Shown here: positions 1 to 8,488 of the stretch, in pieces | Layout: each line of letters starts with the position of its first letter | How positions within the stretch are numbered: the stretch's first letter is position 1 | Assembly (NCBI GenBank): GCA_016212965.1 | Contig: JACRDA010000278.1 | Coordinates: forward strand, 1-35,486 | Length of the DNA: 35,486 nucleotides | Direction of reading: 5' to 3' | From: Myxococcales bacterium | Lineage (GTDB): Bacteria; Myxococcota_A; Polyangia; Polyangiales; Polyangiaceae | Made by a program: the position numbers and the translations under genes | The notes under the pieces: model-generated | The model's input: the letters and a program-made list of their open reading frames with translations, nothing else | The model's database searches: none | Told to the model about the DNA's origin: nothing

Positions 1-646
1 CGCGCTCGCGCTCCTTCTCGGCGCGCTCGCGCTCTTTCTCGGCGTGTTCGGTCTCGGCTTCGGTCGGGAAGAGCGCATCGCCGCGCGGGCCGGTCGCCAC
101 ACGCGCGCGCAGGGTGGCACCGGCGCCCACGACGCGCAGGAAGGCGCCGAGCTCGCGGCAGCGCACCCGGTCGGCGCCCGTGCGCTCGACCAAGCGGAAC
201 GTGCCTCCGCGCGTGGGGCGAAACACCTGCCACAGGACGCGCTCGCGATCGCTCCCGCACTCCGGATCGAAGACGACGAGCTCCTTCGTGCCGATGCGCC
301 CGTGGATGTCGGGGGCCTCCACGTAGTCCTTGTCGACATCGAGGGACACGACCTCGAGGGCGAAGCTCGGCGGCGCCGGCAGCTCCCAGAGCTTCCAGCT
401 CCGGGCGATGCTCGATTGCGCCACGTTCGGCAGGACATAGATGTCCGGCGCGATGCGCTTCGACGAGTCGAACTGCCGGTAGTAGATGAAGGTGTTCGAG
501 CCGACGTGCGCGACCCGATGGAGCGACGCGAGAAAGCGCGCGAGCTCCGGCCGCAGCGACTCGTCGATGAGCTGCTGGAGCTCGCCCTCGCCCATGTGAT
601 CGCTCTGCGGGTAGATCGTCGTATCGAGCTTGCGCGCGGCGACCAT
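1..646 (-). CDS. Uma2-family (DUF820) restriction endonuclease-like protein, partial
   Basis: The minus strand is open from an ATG at 646 to the window edge, so the C-terminus is missing. The 215 visible residues carry a Uma2-type PD-(D/E)XK core: APDIYVLPN (Asp about residue 68), then FALEVVS (Glu about 98) and KELVVFDPE. Uma2 proteins are predicted nucleases of the restriction endonuclease fold and are highly multiplied in myxobacteria, cyanobacteria and actinobacteria; their role is mostly unknown. The visible end (AEKERERAEKERER) begins a charged coiled coil, a usual tail for this family. Another ATG at 665 is out of frame, which supports 646 as start; no strong ribosome binding site is seen. 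The gene is divergent from the T6SS genes, with about 120 bp between. Confidence 0.85.
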   Translation of the reverse strand, partial: MVAARKLDTTIYPQSDHMGEGELQQLIDESLRPELARFLASLHRVAHVGSNTFIYYRQFDSSKRIAPDIYVLPNVAQSSIARSWKLWELPAPPSFALEVVSLDVDKDYVEAPDIHGRIGTKELVVFDPECGSDRERVLWQVFRPTRGGTFRLVERTGADRVRCRELGAFLRVVGAGATLRARVATGPRGDALFPTEAETEHAEKERERAEKERER

Positions 647-769
647 GGCGTGACGAGCGTACCATGGCGCGGCGCCCGAACCGGCGGCGCGGACGCACGA
701 GGGCATCGAGGTCGATGGCAACGAGACACGGGCTCTCGCGCGTGCGGGTCCGTGGTATGTCCGAGGCAC

Positions 770-1710
770 GTGAGCGCGACCCGCGCAGACCCTCCGGCCG
801 ACGACCCCACGGCGCCGCTCACGCGGGCGGCCGGGCGGCAGCTCGCGCGCCTGTGGTCGTCGCGCCCCGGTGAGCTCCCGGCTCCGGCGCCGCTCGAGCC
901 CCGAGACCTCGCGCGCCTGCGCGACATCCTCGGCGCCCTCGCCGCCGAGCTCGAGCATCCCGACGCCGGCTCCGCGCGCCGCATCGACGCCGCGTGGGCG
1001 GCCCTCGGCGGCGCCGCGATCCGCGCCCCGCGCACGGTCGCCGGCGAGGACGTTCCGCTCCCGCCGCTACCCCCCCCGCACACCCCGTGCCAGCTCCCGC
1101 GCCCGCACTCGCGCCCGCGCCCGCCCCCGCCCCCGCGCCCGCACTCGCACCCGCGCGCCCCTCACCCTGGGTAGCCTCGGTCGCGCCAGTCGCTCCGACG
1201 GCGCCTCCGCCCGTCCAGCTCGAGACCGAGGCGCTCGATCCCGCCCTGCTGGCCCGTGTGCGCGCGGCGATGCCGTTCCAGGGCTCGCGCCCCGCGCCGC
1301 CGCCGTCGACCCCGGTCGAGCCGCCGAGCCGCAAGCCCGCTCCGAGGAGCGAGCTCGACGAGACCTCCGCGTTCCACGGTCTGCCCGACCTCGGAACCGT
1401 CCTACCGTTCGGGCCGAGCGCGCCCCCGTCGCGCCCGCCCGAGCCGGCACCGGTGTCGCGTCCCGCGCCCCGCGAGCTCACCTTCGAGGAGTACGCGTCC
1501 TTCTGTGCCGCGCGCGCGCAGGCGCCAGGGCACGCGGCCGCCCTCGCGGTGCGCTTCGGGGTCGGCACCTCCGAGGCCTGCGCGGCGCTCGACGCCGTGT
1601 GGCGCGCCCGCGCCGAGCGAGATCGCGCGCTCTCGAGCGCGCTCGCGGCGCGCATCGCCGAGTACCGCGCCTGGCTCGAGGCCGAGCGCGCGCGAGGACG
1701 CTTGCCATGA
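770..1710 (+). CDS. VgrG-upstream T6SS accessory protein, reading frame broken at a C8 run
   Basis: Two open frames read as one protein if a single C is added to the eight-C run at 1070-1077. The first part (GTG at 770, frame 2) has a helical segment containing LARLRDILGALAAELEHP. The second part (frame 1, to TGA 1708-1710) has a Pro/Ala linker (repeated AP), then FEEYASFCAARAQAPG and a tail with W, Y and WLE. That YASxC...W...Y..WL pattern resembles accessory proteins I associate with myxobacterial VgrG/DUF2169 clusters (recalled, not searched). Restored, the protein would be 313 residues. The stop overlaps the vgrG start as ATGA, implying translational coupling. The break may be a base-calling error, true inactivation, slippage-based phase variation or programmed frameshifting. 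Function unknown. The GTG start is inferred because no ATG lies in the first frame. Confidence 0.6.
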
Positions 1711-3737
1711 TGCACGTTCCACCTGGTCCGCCTGCGCCGCCTGGTGCTGCCCCGCCGTCGCTGCACCTTCAGCCCTCGCCCTTCGAGGTGAGCTTCGCGA
1801 CCTTCTACCCCGACTCGGTCAGCGTGCGCTGGCTCCGGGGGCGCGAGGCCGTGAACGAGCTCTATCGCTTCGAGGTGGGCATCACCTGCCACCATACGGG
1901 CGACCTCGACGCGCAGATCCTCGGCCGGCCGGCGACCGTGCTCGTGCGGGCCGCGCGCGGGCCGCGGGCCCTGCACGGTGTCGTCGTGCGCGTGCGCGCC
2001 GAGGGCGTCGCCGGGGACGGCTCGCGCTACTACGTCGTGCGGTTCGTGCCCCGGCTCGCGCTCGGGCGGCTGCGGCGTGCGAGCCGCATCTTTCAGGACG
2101 CGACCGCGGTCGAGGTCGTCACGGCGCTCGCGACCGAGCGGGGCGTGCCCCTGCGCCTGCGGCTCGCGGGGACCTACCCGAAGCGCGCCTACGTGGTGCA
2201 GCACCGCGAGACCGACGTTGCCTTCGTCGCGCGCCTCTGCGCCGAGGAGGGCATCTTCTTCTACTTCGACCACCCGGCCGACGCGGGCGGCGACGTGAAC
2301 GTGACGGGTCGTGGCGAGGGCGAGGTGCTCGTGCTCTCGGACACCGCCGACTACTACGCGCCCCTCGACGGCGGCGAAGAGCTCGCGGAGCGACCCCACC
2401 AGGCGCGGGGCGGGCTCACGGGCGGGGAGGAGGCGGTCGAGCGCTTTGCCTTCGAGCGGCGCCTGCGCCCGACGGCGGCCGTGAGTCGCCGCTACGACTT
2501 CCGGAGACCGCTCGTGCCACTCACGGACGCTGCGGGCTCGGGCCGAGCACGCCCGGCGCGCCTCCCGCTCGACGCCTCGTACTTCCCGGAGCCCGAGCTC
2601 GAGGAGGCGCGGCCGCGCCCGACGCCGGCGGTCACGCTCCTCGACGAGCTCCGGCGCAACGCCGCGGTCGGGCAGGGCGAGAGCTCGTGCCCGCGCCTCG
2701 CCCCCGGCCGGCGCATGGTGCTCCGCGAGGCGCTCGTCCCGGAGCATGCCGCCGCCTACGCCGTGCGGAGCGTCGAGCACGACGGGGTCGCCCCGGCCAT
2801 GGCGGTCGGGCGCCCCACCTACCAGAACCGCTTCACCTGTGTGCCGGCCGCGGTGCCCCTGCGCCCCCGCCCGCCCCGGCCGCGCCTCGTGCAGGTGCTC
2901 GAGACGGTGACGGTCGTGGGCCCCCCCGGCGAGGAGATCCACACCGACGAGCACGGCCGGGTGAAGCTCCGCTTCCACTGGGACCTCGAGGCCGGCGCCG
3001 AGCGGCCCGACGACCGGAGCTCGGCGTGGGTGCGCGTCGCGCAGGCGTGGGCGGGGACGGGCTTCGGCGCGCAAGTCGTGCCCCGCGTCGGGATGGAGGT
3101 CGTCGTCGGCTACCTCGGCGGCGACCCCGACGAGCCCGTCGTCGCCGGCTGCCTGTACAACGCGACGCACCCGCCGCCGTACCCGCTCCCGGCGCAGAAG
3201 ACGCGCTCGGGCCTGCGCACCCGCTCGAGCCCCGGCGGCGAGGGCGCGAACGAGCTCTTCTTCGAGGACGGCAAGGGCCAGGAGCTCCTCTACCTGCAGG
3301 CCGAGCGCGACCGGCAGGCGCTCGTGAAGCACGACGACGCCGAGGCGGTCGACGGCGAGCAGGTGCTCGCCGTCGGCCTGAACCGCCGCGCGACCGTCGG
3401 CAAGGTGGACGAGCTCGAGGTGGGCGAGCGCCACGTCGTGCGCGTGAAGGAGCCCTCGCGCACGGGCACGAGCATGGACGACGAGCACATCACCCAGACG
3501 ACCGGCGGCGCCACCATGGGCATGGCGGGCGGCGACGCGAGCCTGAAGACGAACGGCAACGCCTCCATCGACGCCGGCGGCGACCTCGCCCTCTCGGCTG
3601 CCGGCAACGTGAACCTCTCGGCCGGGGGCGACGTGAACATCACGGCGGGCGGGACGGTCATCGTCTCGGGCGGCGCCTCGGTCGTCGTGAAGGGGGCCGA
3701 CGTCATCGTCATCGGCGGGACGGTGAAGATCAACTGA
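1707..3737 (+). CDS. vgrG: Type VI secretion system spike protein VgrG
   Basis: A 676-residue VgrG. VgrG trimers form the tip of the T6SS puncturing device and carry effectors into target cells. Residues about 20-370 match the gp27-like part (FEVSFATFYPDSVSVRWLRG, YRFEVGI, ETDVAFVARLCAEEGIFFYF). An OB-fold near 405-480 contains HTDEHGRVKLRFHWD, SSAWVRVAQAWAG and GDPDEPVVAGCLYN. Residues about 600-676 are short beta-repeats (NVNLSAGGDVNITAGG, then ADVIVIGGTVKIN), the usual gp5-like needle. No extra C-terminal domain follows, so this is a structural VgrG and the cargo is probably the next gene. The start is the first of two adjacent ATG codons, overlapping the previous stop as ATGA. In the same frame upstream lies arginine-rich, low-complexity translation, which is a shadow of the preceding gene. 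The effector gene follows after 14 bp. Confidence 0.95.
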   Translation: MMHVPPGPPAPPGAAPPSLHLQPSPFEVSFATFYPDSVSVRWLRGREAVNELYRFEVGITCHHTGDLDAQILGRPATVLVRAARGPRALHGVVVRVRAEGVAGDGSRYYVVRFVPRLALGRLRRASRIFQDATAVEVVTALATERGVPLRLRLAGTYPKRAYVVQHRETDVAFVARLCAEEGIFFYFDHPADAGGDVNVTGRGEGEVLVLSDTADYYAPLDGGEELAERPHQARGGLTGGEEAVERFAFERRLRPTAAVSRRYDFRRPLVPLTDAAGSGRARPARLPLDASYFPEPELEEARPRPTPAVTLLDELRRNAAVGQGESSCPRLAPGRRMVLREALVPEHAAAYAVRSVEHDGVAPAMAVGRPTYQNRFTCVPAAVPLRPRPPRPRLVQVLETVTVVGPPGEEIHTDEHGRVKLRFHWDLEAGAERPDDRSSAWVRVAQAWAGTGFGAQVVPRVGMEVVVGYLGGDPDEPVVAGCLYNATHPPPYPLPAQKTRSGLRTRSSPGGEGANELFFEDGKGQELLYLQAERDRQALVKHDDAEAVDGEQVLAVGLNRRATVGKVDELEVGERHVVRVKEPSRTGTSMDDEHITQTTGGATMGMAGGDASLKTNGNASIDAGGDLALSAAGNVNLSAGGDVNITAGGTVIVSGGASVVVKGADVIVIGGTVKIN

Positions 3738-3751
3738 CGCGGGGTGAGTCC

Positions 3752-4849
3752 ATGGTGAGCGTGGCGGTCAACGGGCGCACGGTGGTGCACCAGCAGTCGG
3801 GCGGCGTGTCGGTCGCGTTCCCCGACGTGTGCCTCACGCCCCACGCGAACCTGCCGATCCCCTACGCGAACGTCGGCCTGTCGAAGTACGCCGCCGCCAC
3901 GGCCGCGAGCGTCTTCTGCGACCACCAGCCGGTCATGAAGGCGAGCTCGTACTTCTCCGAGACGCTCGGCGACGAGCCCGGCACGGGCGGCGGCATCATC
4001 TCGGGCCGCGTGAAGGGCAAGGCCTCGTTCTCGAACTTCTCCTTCGACGTCCTCATCGAGGGCGAGCCGACGCCGCGCGCGCTCGATCCGATGGTGCACA
4101 ACCACGGGAGCGAGCCGAATACGGACAGCAAGCAGCTGTGCCAGGATCCGCTCACCCGGTCCGCGCTCGAAGGGCTGTGCTTCATCTTCTGCATCTGCGA
4201 GAACACGGGCGGGAAGACGGCGTGCCTCGACGCGGCACTGGCGATGCCGCGACCCGCCCCGAAGGGGTACACTTTCGACTCGTACATACCGTGGTTCCTC
4301 GTGGAGCCCACATTTCTCATGTTGCCGATCCCCGTCCCCATGCCGAGCGGCGTGAAATCCGCAGTCGTGCTCGGCAAGGAGCTACCGCAGTCCGCGTGGT
4401 GGGTCGCGCCCTGGGATTCCTTCGATGGCTGGCCCGATGGCGTCTACGCGCCGACGCGCCGGCCCGACATCGTGATGGTCAAGAATCCCCTCGAGCCCGC
4501 GGTACAAGGCAACATCGCGGCTATCTTCGAGGCGAAGTTCGAGGGAGACAGGTGGCGTGAGGGGCAGTACGATGCTTACAAGACCATCGCAGGTGGGGCA
4601 CCAGTCGTCGAGCTCAGTTCGATCACGTGCGGCTGCGGGGGTTGGGAGGGCGTGCCCGTCGAGGACCCCGTGAAGGTGAAGGCAACGGACGAGGAAGAAG
4701 ACGAGGAAGAGGAGAAGGAACGGCAACGACAGCGAGAAATGGAGAGAATCGCCGAGCGCTGGAAACAGCAGGATCTGATTGCCCTCAGCGCCCTGCTCAC
4801 CGGCCTCATCTTCCTCGCGACTCGAGTCCCCGTGCCGGTACCGCTATGA
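3752..4849 (+). CDS. T6SS effector: DUF4150 PAAR-like domain fused to a VRR-Nuc nuclease domain
   Basis: A 365-residue protein. Residues 1-125 are a DUF4150 PAAR-like domain (VNGRTVVH, FPDVCLTP, PIPYANVG, LGDEPGTGGG, DPMVHNHG), which caps the VgrG spike. After a cysteine-containing linker, residues about 230-290 match VRR-Nuc, a PD-(D/E)XK nuclease fold: RPDIVMVK (Asp239), AIFEAKF (Glu260, Lys262), then a conserved-looking Gln272 and Tyr276, and a CGC triplet near 293. T6SS effectors with PAAR-type plus VRR-Nuc domains (TseV group) are known DNases, so I infer interbacterial DNA damage. The tail is odd: an acidic/basic charged helix (EEEDEEEEKERQRQREMER) followed by a hydrophobic stretch at about 338-358 that could be membrane-active or a chaperone-binding helix. 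The stop overlaps the first immunity gene as ATGA. Codon use is less GC-biased than in vgrG, as in many exchanged toxin ends. Confidence 0.87.
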   Translation: MVSVAVNGRTVVHQQSGGVSVAFPDVCLTPHANLPIPYANVGLSKYAAATAASVFCDHQPVMKASSYFSETLGDEPGTGGGIISGRVKGKASFSNFSFDVLIEGEPTPRALDPMVHNHGSEPNTDSKQLCQDPLTRSALEGLCFIFCICENTGGKTACLDAALAMPRPAPKGYTFDSYIPWFLVEPTFLMLPIPVPMPSGVKSAVVLGKELPQSAWWVAPWDSFDGWPDGVYAPTRRPDIVMVKNPLEPAVQGNIAAIFEAKFEGDRWREGQYDAYKTIAGGAPVVELSSITCGCGGWEGVPVEDPVKVKATDEEEDEEEEKERQRQREMERIAERWKQQDLIALSALLTGLIFLATRVPVPVPL

Positions 4850-5769
4850 CGAACGGATCACGCGACGACCTCTTCCAGGCAGCTGCGAGTCGGGTGGCTC
4901 CCAGTATCGTACTCTCCCTCTACGCGCGTGGCGGCACGGATGGGGAAAGAGACGCGGTCGTAGGTCTGTACGAGGACTACGTGAAGCGCTGGGGCGACCA
5001 CCTGCGCTGGTTCGCGGAAGACGAGACCGGCCGCTACCGGGCATTCGAGGAGCGCGCCGCCCAATACCCCGCTCGTGCGGTGGACCGCGACCGAGCCGCG
5101 CTTCGGCGTGACATTCGCTGGGTCGCCTACGGTGGCAACCACCGGCACGACGCGAGTGGATGGAAGTTCAAGAGCACTCTACGTTCGTCGCCCGAGGCGG
5201 TCAGCGCCCTGGACCACGTGTCTGCCAGTTGGCCCATTGGGCCCGAGGCTCCAGGATACGAGGAGGCCCTCGAGGTGGCGCTCATCTGGGGCAGACGGTG
5301 CCCGTTTCGTTTCGGTTACGCGGGCTTCTCGCTTCAGGTCTCCGAGGAGCACGAGCAGATGACGGCGAAGCTCGTGTACGACCTGGCGATGCGCTTCCAG
5401 GGATTGGAGATCCACTGCCCGGGGACCACTGCACTCTGCTGCCAGACCCAGATGAAGAGCGTCAACTGGCTCACGCTGGTGTCCAACGAGATGCTCACGC
5501 CTCGCTACACGGGCCCGCTCATCGGCCACGTGGGCGGGATCGACGTCTTGCGTGCGAACCTGAGCCCCGAGATCCTGCTTCACCCGATCCGCGATGGCGT
5601 CCTCATCCAGGCCGGCCCCGAACCGCTCCTCGGCGATGTGAATCGCGGCGAGACGCTGCCCCTCTACCGCGAGGTGGCGAAGGTCCTGAAGCCCATTCGC
5701 ATGTCGACCCACTGGCCGTTCTTCGGCATTCTCACCGCGAACGACTGGATGACGCGGTTCGATCGCTGA
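4846..5769 (+). CDS. DUF3396-family type VI immunity protein, copy 1
   Basis: A 307-residue cytosolic protein without signal peptide or membrane helix. Family features seen are an N-terminal LSLYARGG, a central VSASWPIGPE, the segment VSEEHEQMTAKLVYDLAMRF, PGTTALCC, VNWLTLVS, and a C-terminal IQAGPEPLLGDVNRG with PLYREVAKVLKPI. DUF3396 proteins are known T6SS immunity proteins, including partners of VRR-Nuc effectors as I recall, so I infer that it binds and blocks the nuclease encoded just upstream. The start ATG at 4846 overlaps the effector stop (ATGA), the toxin-then-immunity order expected when the two must be made together. A paralogue follows after 13 bp. Codon use is more mixed than in the surrounding structural genes. 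Confidence 0.85.
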   Translation: MTNGSRDDLFQAAASRVAPSIVLSLYARGGTDGERDAVVGLYEDYVKRWGDHLRWFAEDETGRYRAFEERAAQYPARAVDRDRAALRRDIRWVAYGGNHRHDASGWKFKSTLRSSPEAVSALDHVSASWPIGPEAPGYEEALEVALIWGRRCPFRFGYAGFSLQVSEEHEQMTAKLVYDLAMRFQGLEIHCPGTTALCCQTQMKSVNWLTLVSNEMLTPRYTGPLIGHVGGIDVLRANLSPEILLHPIRDGVLIQAGPEPLLGDVNRGETLPLYREVAKVLKPIRMSTHWPFFGILTANDWMTRFDR

Positions 5770-5782
5770 GCCGAGCACCGCC

Positions 5783-6667
5783 ATGGGGAGTATCGACGAG
5801 CTGATCGCGCAGGCCACGAGCCGCCTCGCGCCGTGCATCGTGCTCTCGCTCTACACGCGCGAAGCCACAGCCGAGATGCGCGAGGGCGTCGTGGCAGTTT
5901 ACGAGGATTACGTTCGGCGCTGGGGTGAGTGCCTGCGCTGGAGCGCCGACGGGGATACCGAACGGTACCGGAAGTTCGACGAGAGCACCGCTGCATACCC
6001 ACGTCGCGCGCTCGAGCGCTACTCCGAGCGGAAGCACCGGGACATCTACTGGGTCGCGTACGGTGGCGCGCACAGGCACGACGCGAGCGCGTGGAAGTTC
6101 TATGCCAAACTGAGCTCGCAGTACTATGCGGGGACGACAGTCGACCATGCCTCAGCGAGCTGGGAGATCGGCGCTGTCACCGCCCCGGAAATTCTCGCAG
6201 TCGCGCTCGACTGGACCAAGCGGTTCTCCGTGTGGCAGGGCTATGCCGGCTACTCGCTTGGCGTGTCCGAAGAGCACGAGCAGTCGACCGCCGCGACCGT
6301 GCATCATCTTGCGATGCGGTTTCAGGGGCTCGAGATCCACTATCCGGGCGCAACTGCGAGCTGCTGTCGAACGGAGTTGAAGGGCGTCAACTGGCTCACG
6401 CTCGTCTCGCATGTGCTTCTCGAGGAGCTCGGCGGTGAGGCCACCCTGCGCGCCAAGCTATCGGCAGAGATTCGCCTGCACCCGATCCGCGACGGCGTCC
6501 TCATCCAGGCGGGCCCCGAGCCCCTCCTCGGCGACGTGAATCGCGGCGAGACGCTCCCCCTCTACCGCGAGGTGGCGAAGGTCCTGAAGCCCATCCGGGC
6601 CGAAACGCACTGGCCGTTCTTCGGCATCCTGACCGCGAACGACTGGATGACGCGGTTCGATCGCTGA
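5783..6667 (+). CDS. DUF3396-family type VI immunity protein, copy 2
   Basis: A 294-residue paralogue of the preceding protein, sharing LSLYTREA, VYEDYVRRWGE, VAYGGAHRHDASAWKF, VSEEHEQSTAATVHHLAMRF and a nearly identical last 65 residues. The rest differs throughout, so the two are not recent simple copies. The near-identity extends through the stop codon to a shared GCTGAGCCGAG, suggesting recombination or gene conversion of the 3' ends. The role inferred is immunity, either to the same VRR-Nuc effector or to a variant from a competing strain. ATG at 5783 is the obvious start. Which copy matches the adjacent toxin cannot be told from sequence, although position favours copy 1. Confidence 0.84.
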   Translation: MGSIDELIAQATSRLAPCIVLSLYTREATAEMREGVVAVYEDYVRRWGECLRWSADGDTERYRKFDESTAAYPRRALERYSERKHRDIYWVAYGGAHRHDASAWKFYAKLSSQYYAGTTVDHASASWEIGAVTAPEILAVALDWTKRFSVWQGYAGYSLGVSEEHEQSTAATVHHLAMRFQGLEIHYPGATASCCRTELKGVNWLTLVSHVLLEELGGEATLRAKLSAEIRLHPIRDGVLIQAGPEPLLGDVNRGETLPLYREVAKVLKPIRAETHWPFFGILTANDWMTRFDR

Positions 6668-6689
6668 GCCGAGGCAGAGGAAATCTCGA

Positions 6690-7211
6690 ATGGGACCCAC
6701 GAAACGGAAGTCCAATGCACGTCGACCGGCTCGGCCGAGCGCGCCGGCGGCGCCTGGCTCCGCCGAGCGGCGCGCCGAGCAGGCCGAACGCGTGGCGGTG
6801 CCGGTGCGCGGCACGCTCCTCGGGCTGAGCCCGGAGGGCGAGCTCCTGATCTCGCTCGCGGGGGGCGAGGAGGTGCGGGCGGCGGAGCACCTGCTCGAGC
6901 TCTCGCGGGCGGCGCTGCTCGACGCCGTGCGCGAGCGGGCGCCGGTGCTCGTCGCCTTCGTCGGGGGCGATCCGGACGCGCCGGTCGTGCTCGGCCTTTT
7001 GCGGCGCGGCATCGCGGCCCCGGGTGAGGAGGCTTCGAGCGGGACCGAGCGGCGCCTCGAGCTCCGCGCGACCGAGCGGCTGACGCTCGCGTGCGGCGCC
7101 GCGGCGATCGAGCTCACGAAGGACGGGCGCGTCGAGGTGCGCGGGACGGACGTCGCGACCGAGTCGGCCGGCAGCATCAAGCTGAAGGGCGGCTCGGTGG
7201 AGATCAATTGA
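6690..7211 (+). CDS. DUF6484-like T6SS spike-associated protein
   Basis: A 173-residue protein. After a basic, proline-rich N-terminus (1-30), residues 35-105 form a small beta-rich domain: VPVRGTLLGLSPEGELLISL, then APVLVAFVGGDPDAPVVLGLL. The GDP-x-x-PVVLG motif is like that in the VgrG OB-fold and in DUF6484 proteins found beside VgrG genes. The last 45 residues (DGRVEVRGTDVATESAG, then IKLKGGSVEIN) resemble the beta-repeat end of VgrG, so it may extend or cap a spike, or act as an adaptor; this is inference. The start at 6690 has an upstream AGAGGAAA ribosome binding site. Its TGA stop overlaps the next gene's TTG start. Confidence 0.7.
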   Translation: MGPTKRKSNARRPARPSAPAAPGSAERRAEQAERVAVPVRGTLLGLSPEGELLISLAGGEEVRAAEHLLELSRAALLDAVRERAPVLVAFVGGDPDAPVVLGLLRRGIAAPGEEASSGTERRLELRATERLTLACGAAAIELTKDGRVEVRGTDVATESAGSIKLKGGSVEIN

Positions 7212-8488
7212 CTGGGGCGCTCTTGCCGCTCCGGCTCGTCGAGGAGCATCTCGACGAGCTCGGCACCTCGTGGCTCTTCCGGCGCGGCCTCGTGTTCTCG
7301 ATGCGCGCCCTTCCGGAGGCGCTCGGGCGCGCGGACGGTCGCATCCGGAAGCGCCTCCGGGCGCTCTCGTGCGAGCGCGCCGGGGCCGTGCGCGAGGCCG
7401 AGCTCCGCCTGCACTCGGCCGTGGGTTGGCAGCGGCTCGGCGCTCTCCGCGCGCTCCTCGAGCTCTCTCCGGGATCGGTCCGCGATGCGAGCGGGCAGCT
7501 TCGCGTCCGGCGCACGCGCGACTTCGCGCTCCTCGACGCGCTCCGGCACGGTCCGGTGGCGGTCGCGCGGTGGCTCGACGACGTCGAGGACGGCGCCGCG
7601 GTCGAGCCCGCCGTGCTCGATGCCGTGAGCTTCTCCGTGCGTCCCTCGCTCCTCGCGTCGGCGCTCGGGGGCGAGGGGCGGCTGCGCCGCGCGGCGCTCC
7701 TCGCAGCGGCGCGGCACCCCGAGACGGCACCGCTCGCGATCCGCGGCGCGACCGAGGCGCTCCGGGACCCCGAGGTCGAGACCCGTCTCGTCGGCGCCTA
7801 TGCCCTCGGGCTCGCCGAGCCGGGCGGGCTCGCGCGGCGCGTGGCCGAGGCCGCGGCCCATGCGGAGATCGATCCGCTCGTGCTCGGCCTCTTCGGCGGC
7901 CCCGCGGTCGTGGACGTGCTCCTCTCGGGCGCGCGCGAGGCGCTCCTCGCCGACGACCACGTGCTCGGGCTCGGGCTCGCGGGCGATCCGCGTGCGCTCC
8001 CTTGGCTCGTGGACCTCTGCGAGGGCGCCGACCGTCCCGGCACCTGCGCGGCGGCCGTGCATGCGCTCCGCTGCATCACGGGGGAGCCCTGCGTGCGGCC
8101 GAGCCCGAGGCGCCGGTCGGGCGATCTGCTCGACGCCCTGACGACGCGCAGCTCGCGCGCCGGGGACGTCACCGTCGCGCCTGCGAGCCTGCCGGACACC
8201 GAGCTCGAGCCCGACCTCGAGCGCGCGCGCGCGCTCCTCCGCTCGAGCTCGCTCGTCGGCGGCGAGCGCTACCACCTCGGCGTGCCGCTCGACGCCGAGG
8301 TCGAGCTCGGGCGCCTGCCGATGAGCTTCGGGTGGCTCCGCGCCGTGACCCAGCCGGAGCGGCGCGCCGACGCGATGGCGCGGGCGCTCGCCTGCGAGGT
8401 GCCCGACGCGCTCGTGCCGGGCGAGGGCTACGGGGCGCTCTCGATGGGGCCCGACCACCTGTTCGCGGCCCGCAAGGCCCTCGCATGA
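7208..8488 (+). CDS. TIGR02270-like HEAT-repeat T6SS-associated protein
   Basis: A 426-residue protein from a TTG start overlapping the preceding stop (TTGA). An alternative in-frame TTG lies at 7223. The N-terminus (LVEEHLDELGTSWLFRRGL) and the following helical part fit my memory of the TIGR02270 family, which is expanded in myxobacteria and found in T6SS clusters. The middle has HEAT-like helical pairs (AALLAAARHPETAPLAIRGA, VETRLVGAYALGLAEPGGL, DPRALPWLVDLCEG, then CAAAVHALRCITGE). The C-terminus has GERYHLGVPLD and FGWLRAVTQPERRADAMARA. HEAT proteins usually make protein contacts, so a scaffold or chaperone role for effector loading is plausible but unproven. No signal peptide. The stop overlaps an 11-codon mini-frame described separately. 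Confidence 0.68.
   Translation: MTGALLPLRLVEEHLDELGTSWLFRRGLVFSMRALPEALGRADGRIRKRLRALSCERAGAVREAELRLHSAVGWQRLGALRALLELSPGSVRDASGQLRVRRTRDFALLDALRHGPVAVARWLDDVEDGAAVEPAVLDAVSFSVRPSLLASALGGEGRLRRAALLAAARHPETAPLAIRGATEALRDPEVETRLVGAYALGLAEPGGLARRVAEAAAHAEIDPLVLGLFGGPAVVDVLLSGAREALLADDHVLGLGLAGDPRALPWLVDLCEGADRPGTCAAAVHALRCITGEPCVRPSPRRRSGDLLDALTTRSSRAGDVTVAPASLPDTELEPDLERARALLRSSSLVGGERYHLGVPLDAEVELGRLPMSFGWLRAVTQPERRADAMARALACEVPDALVPGEGYGALSMGPDHLFAARKALA

Noticed and set aside
819..3488. Long open frame on the minus strand across vgrG
   Set aside because: Composition is Arg/Ala/His-rich without domain features; it is the antisense shadow of GC-rich codons in vgrG.
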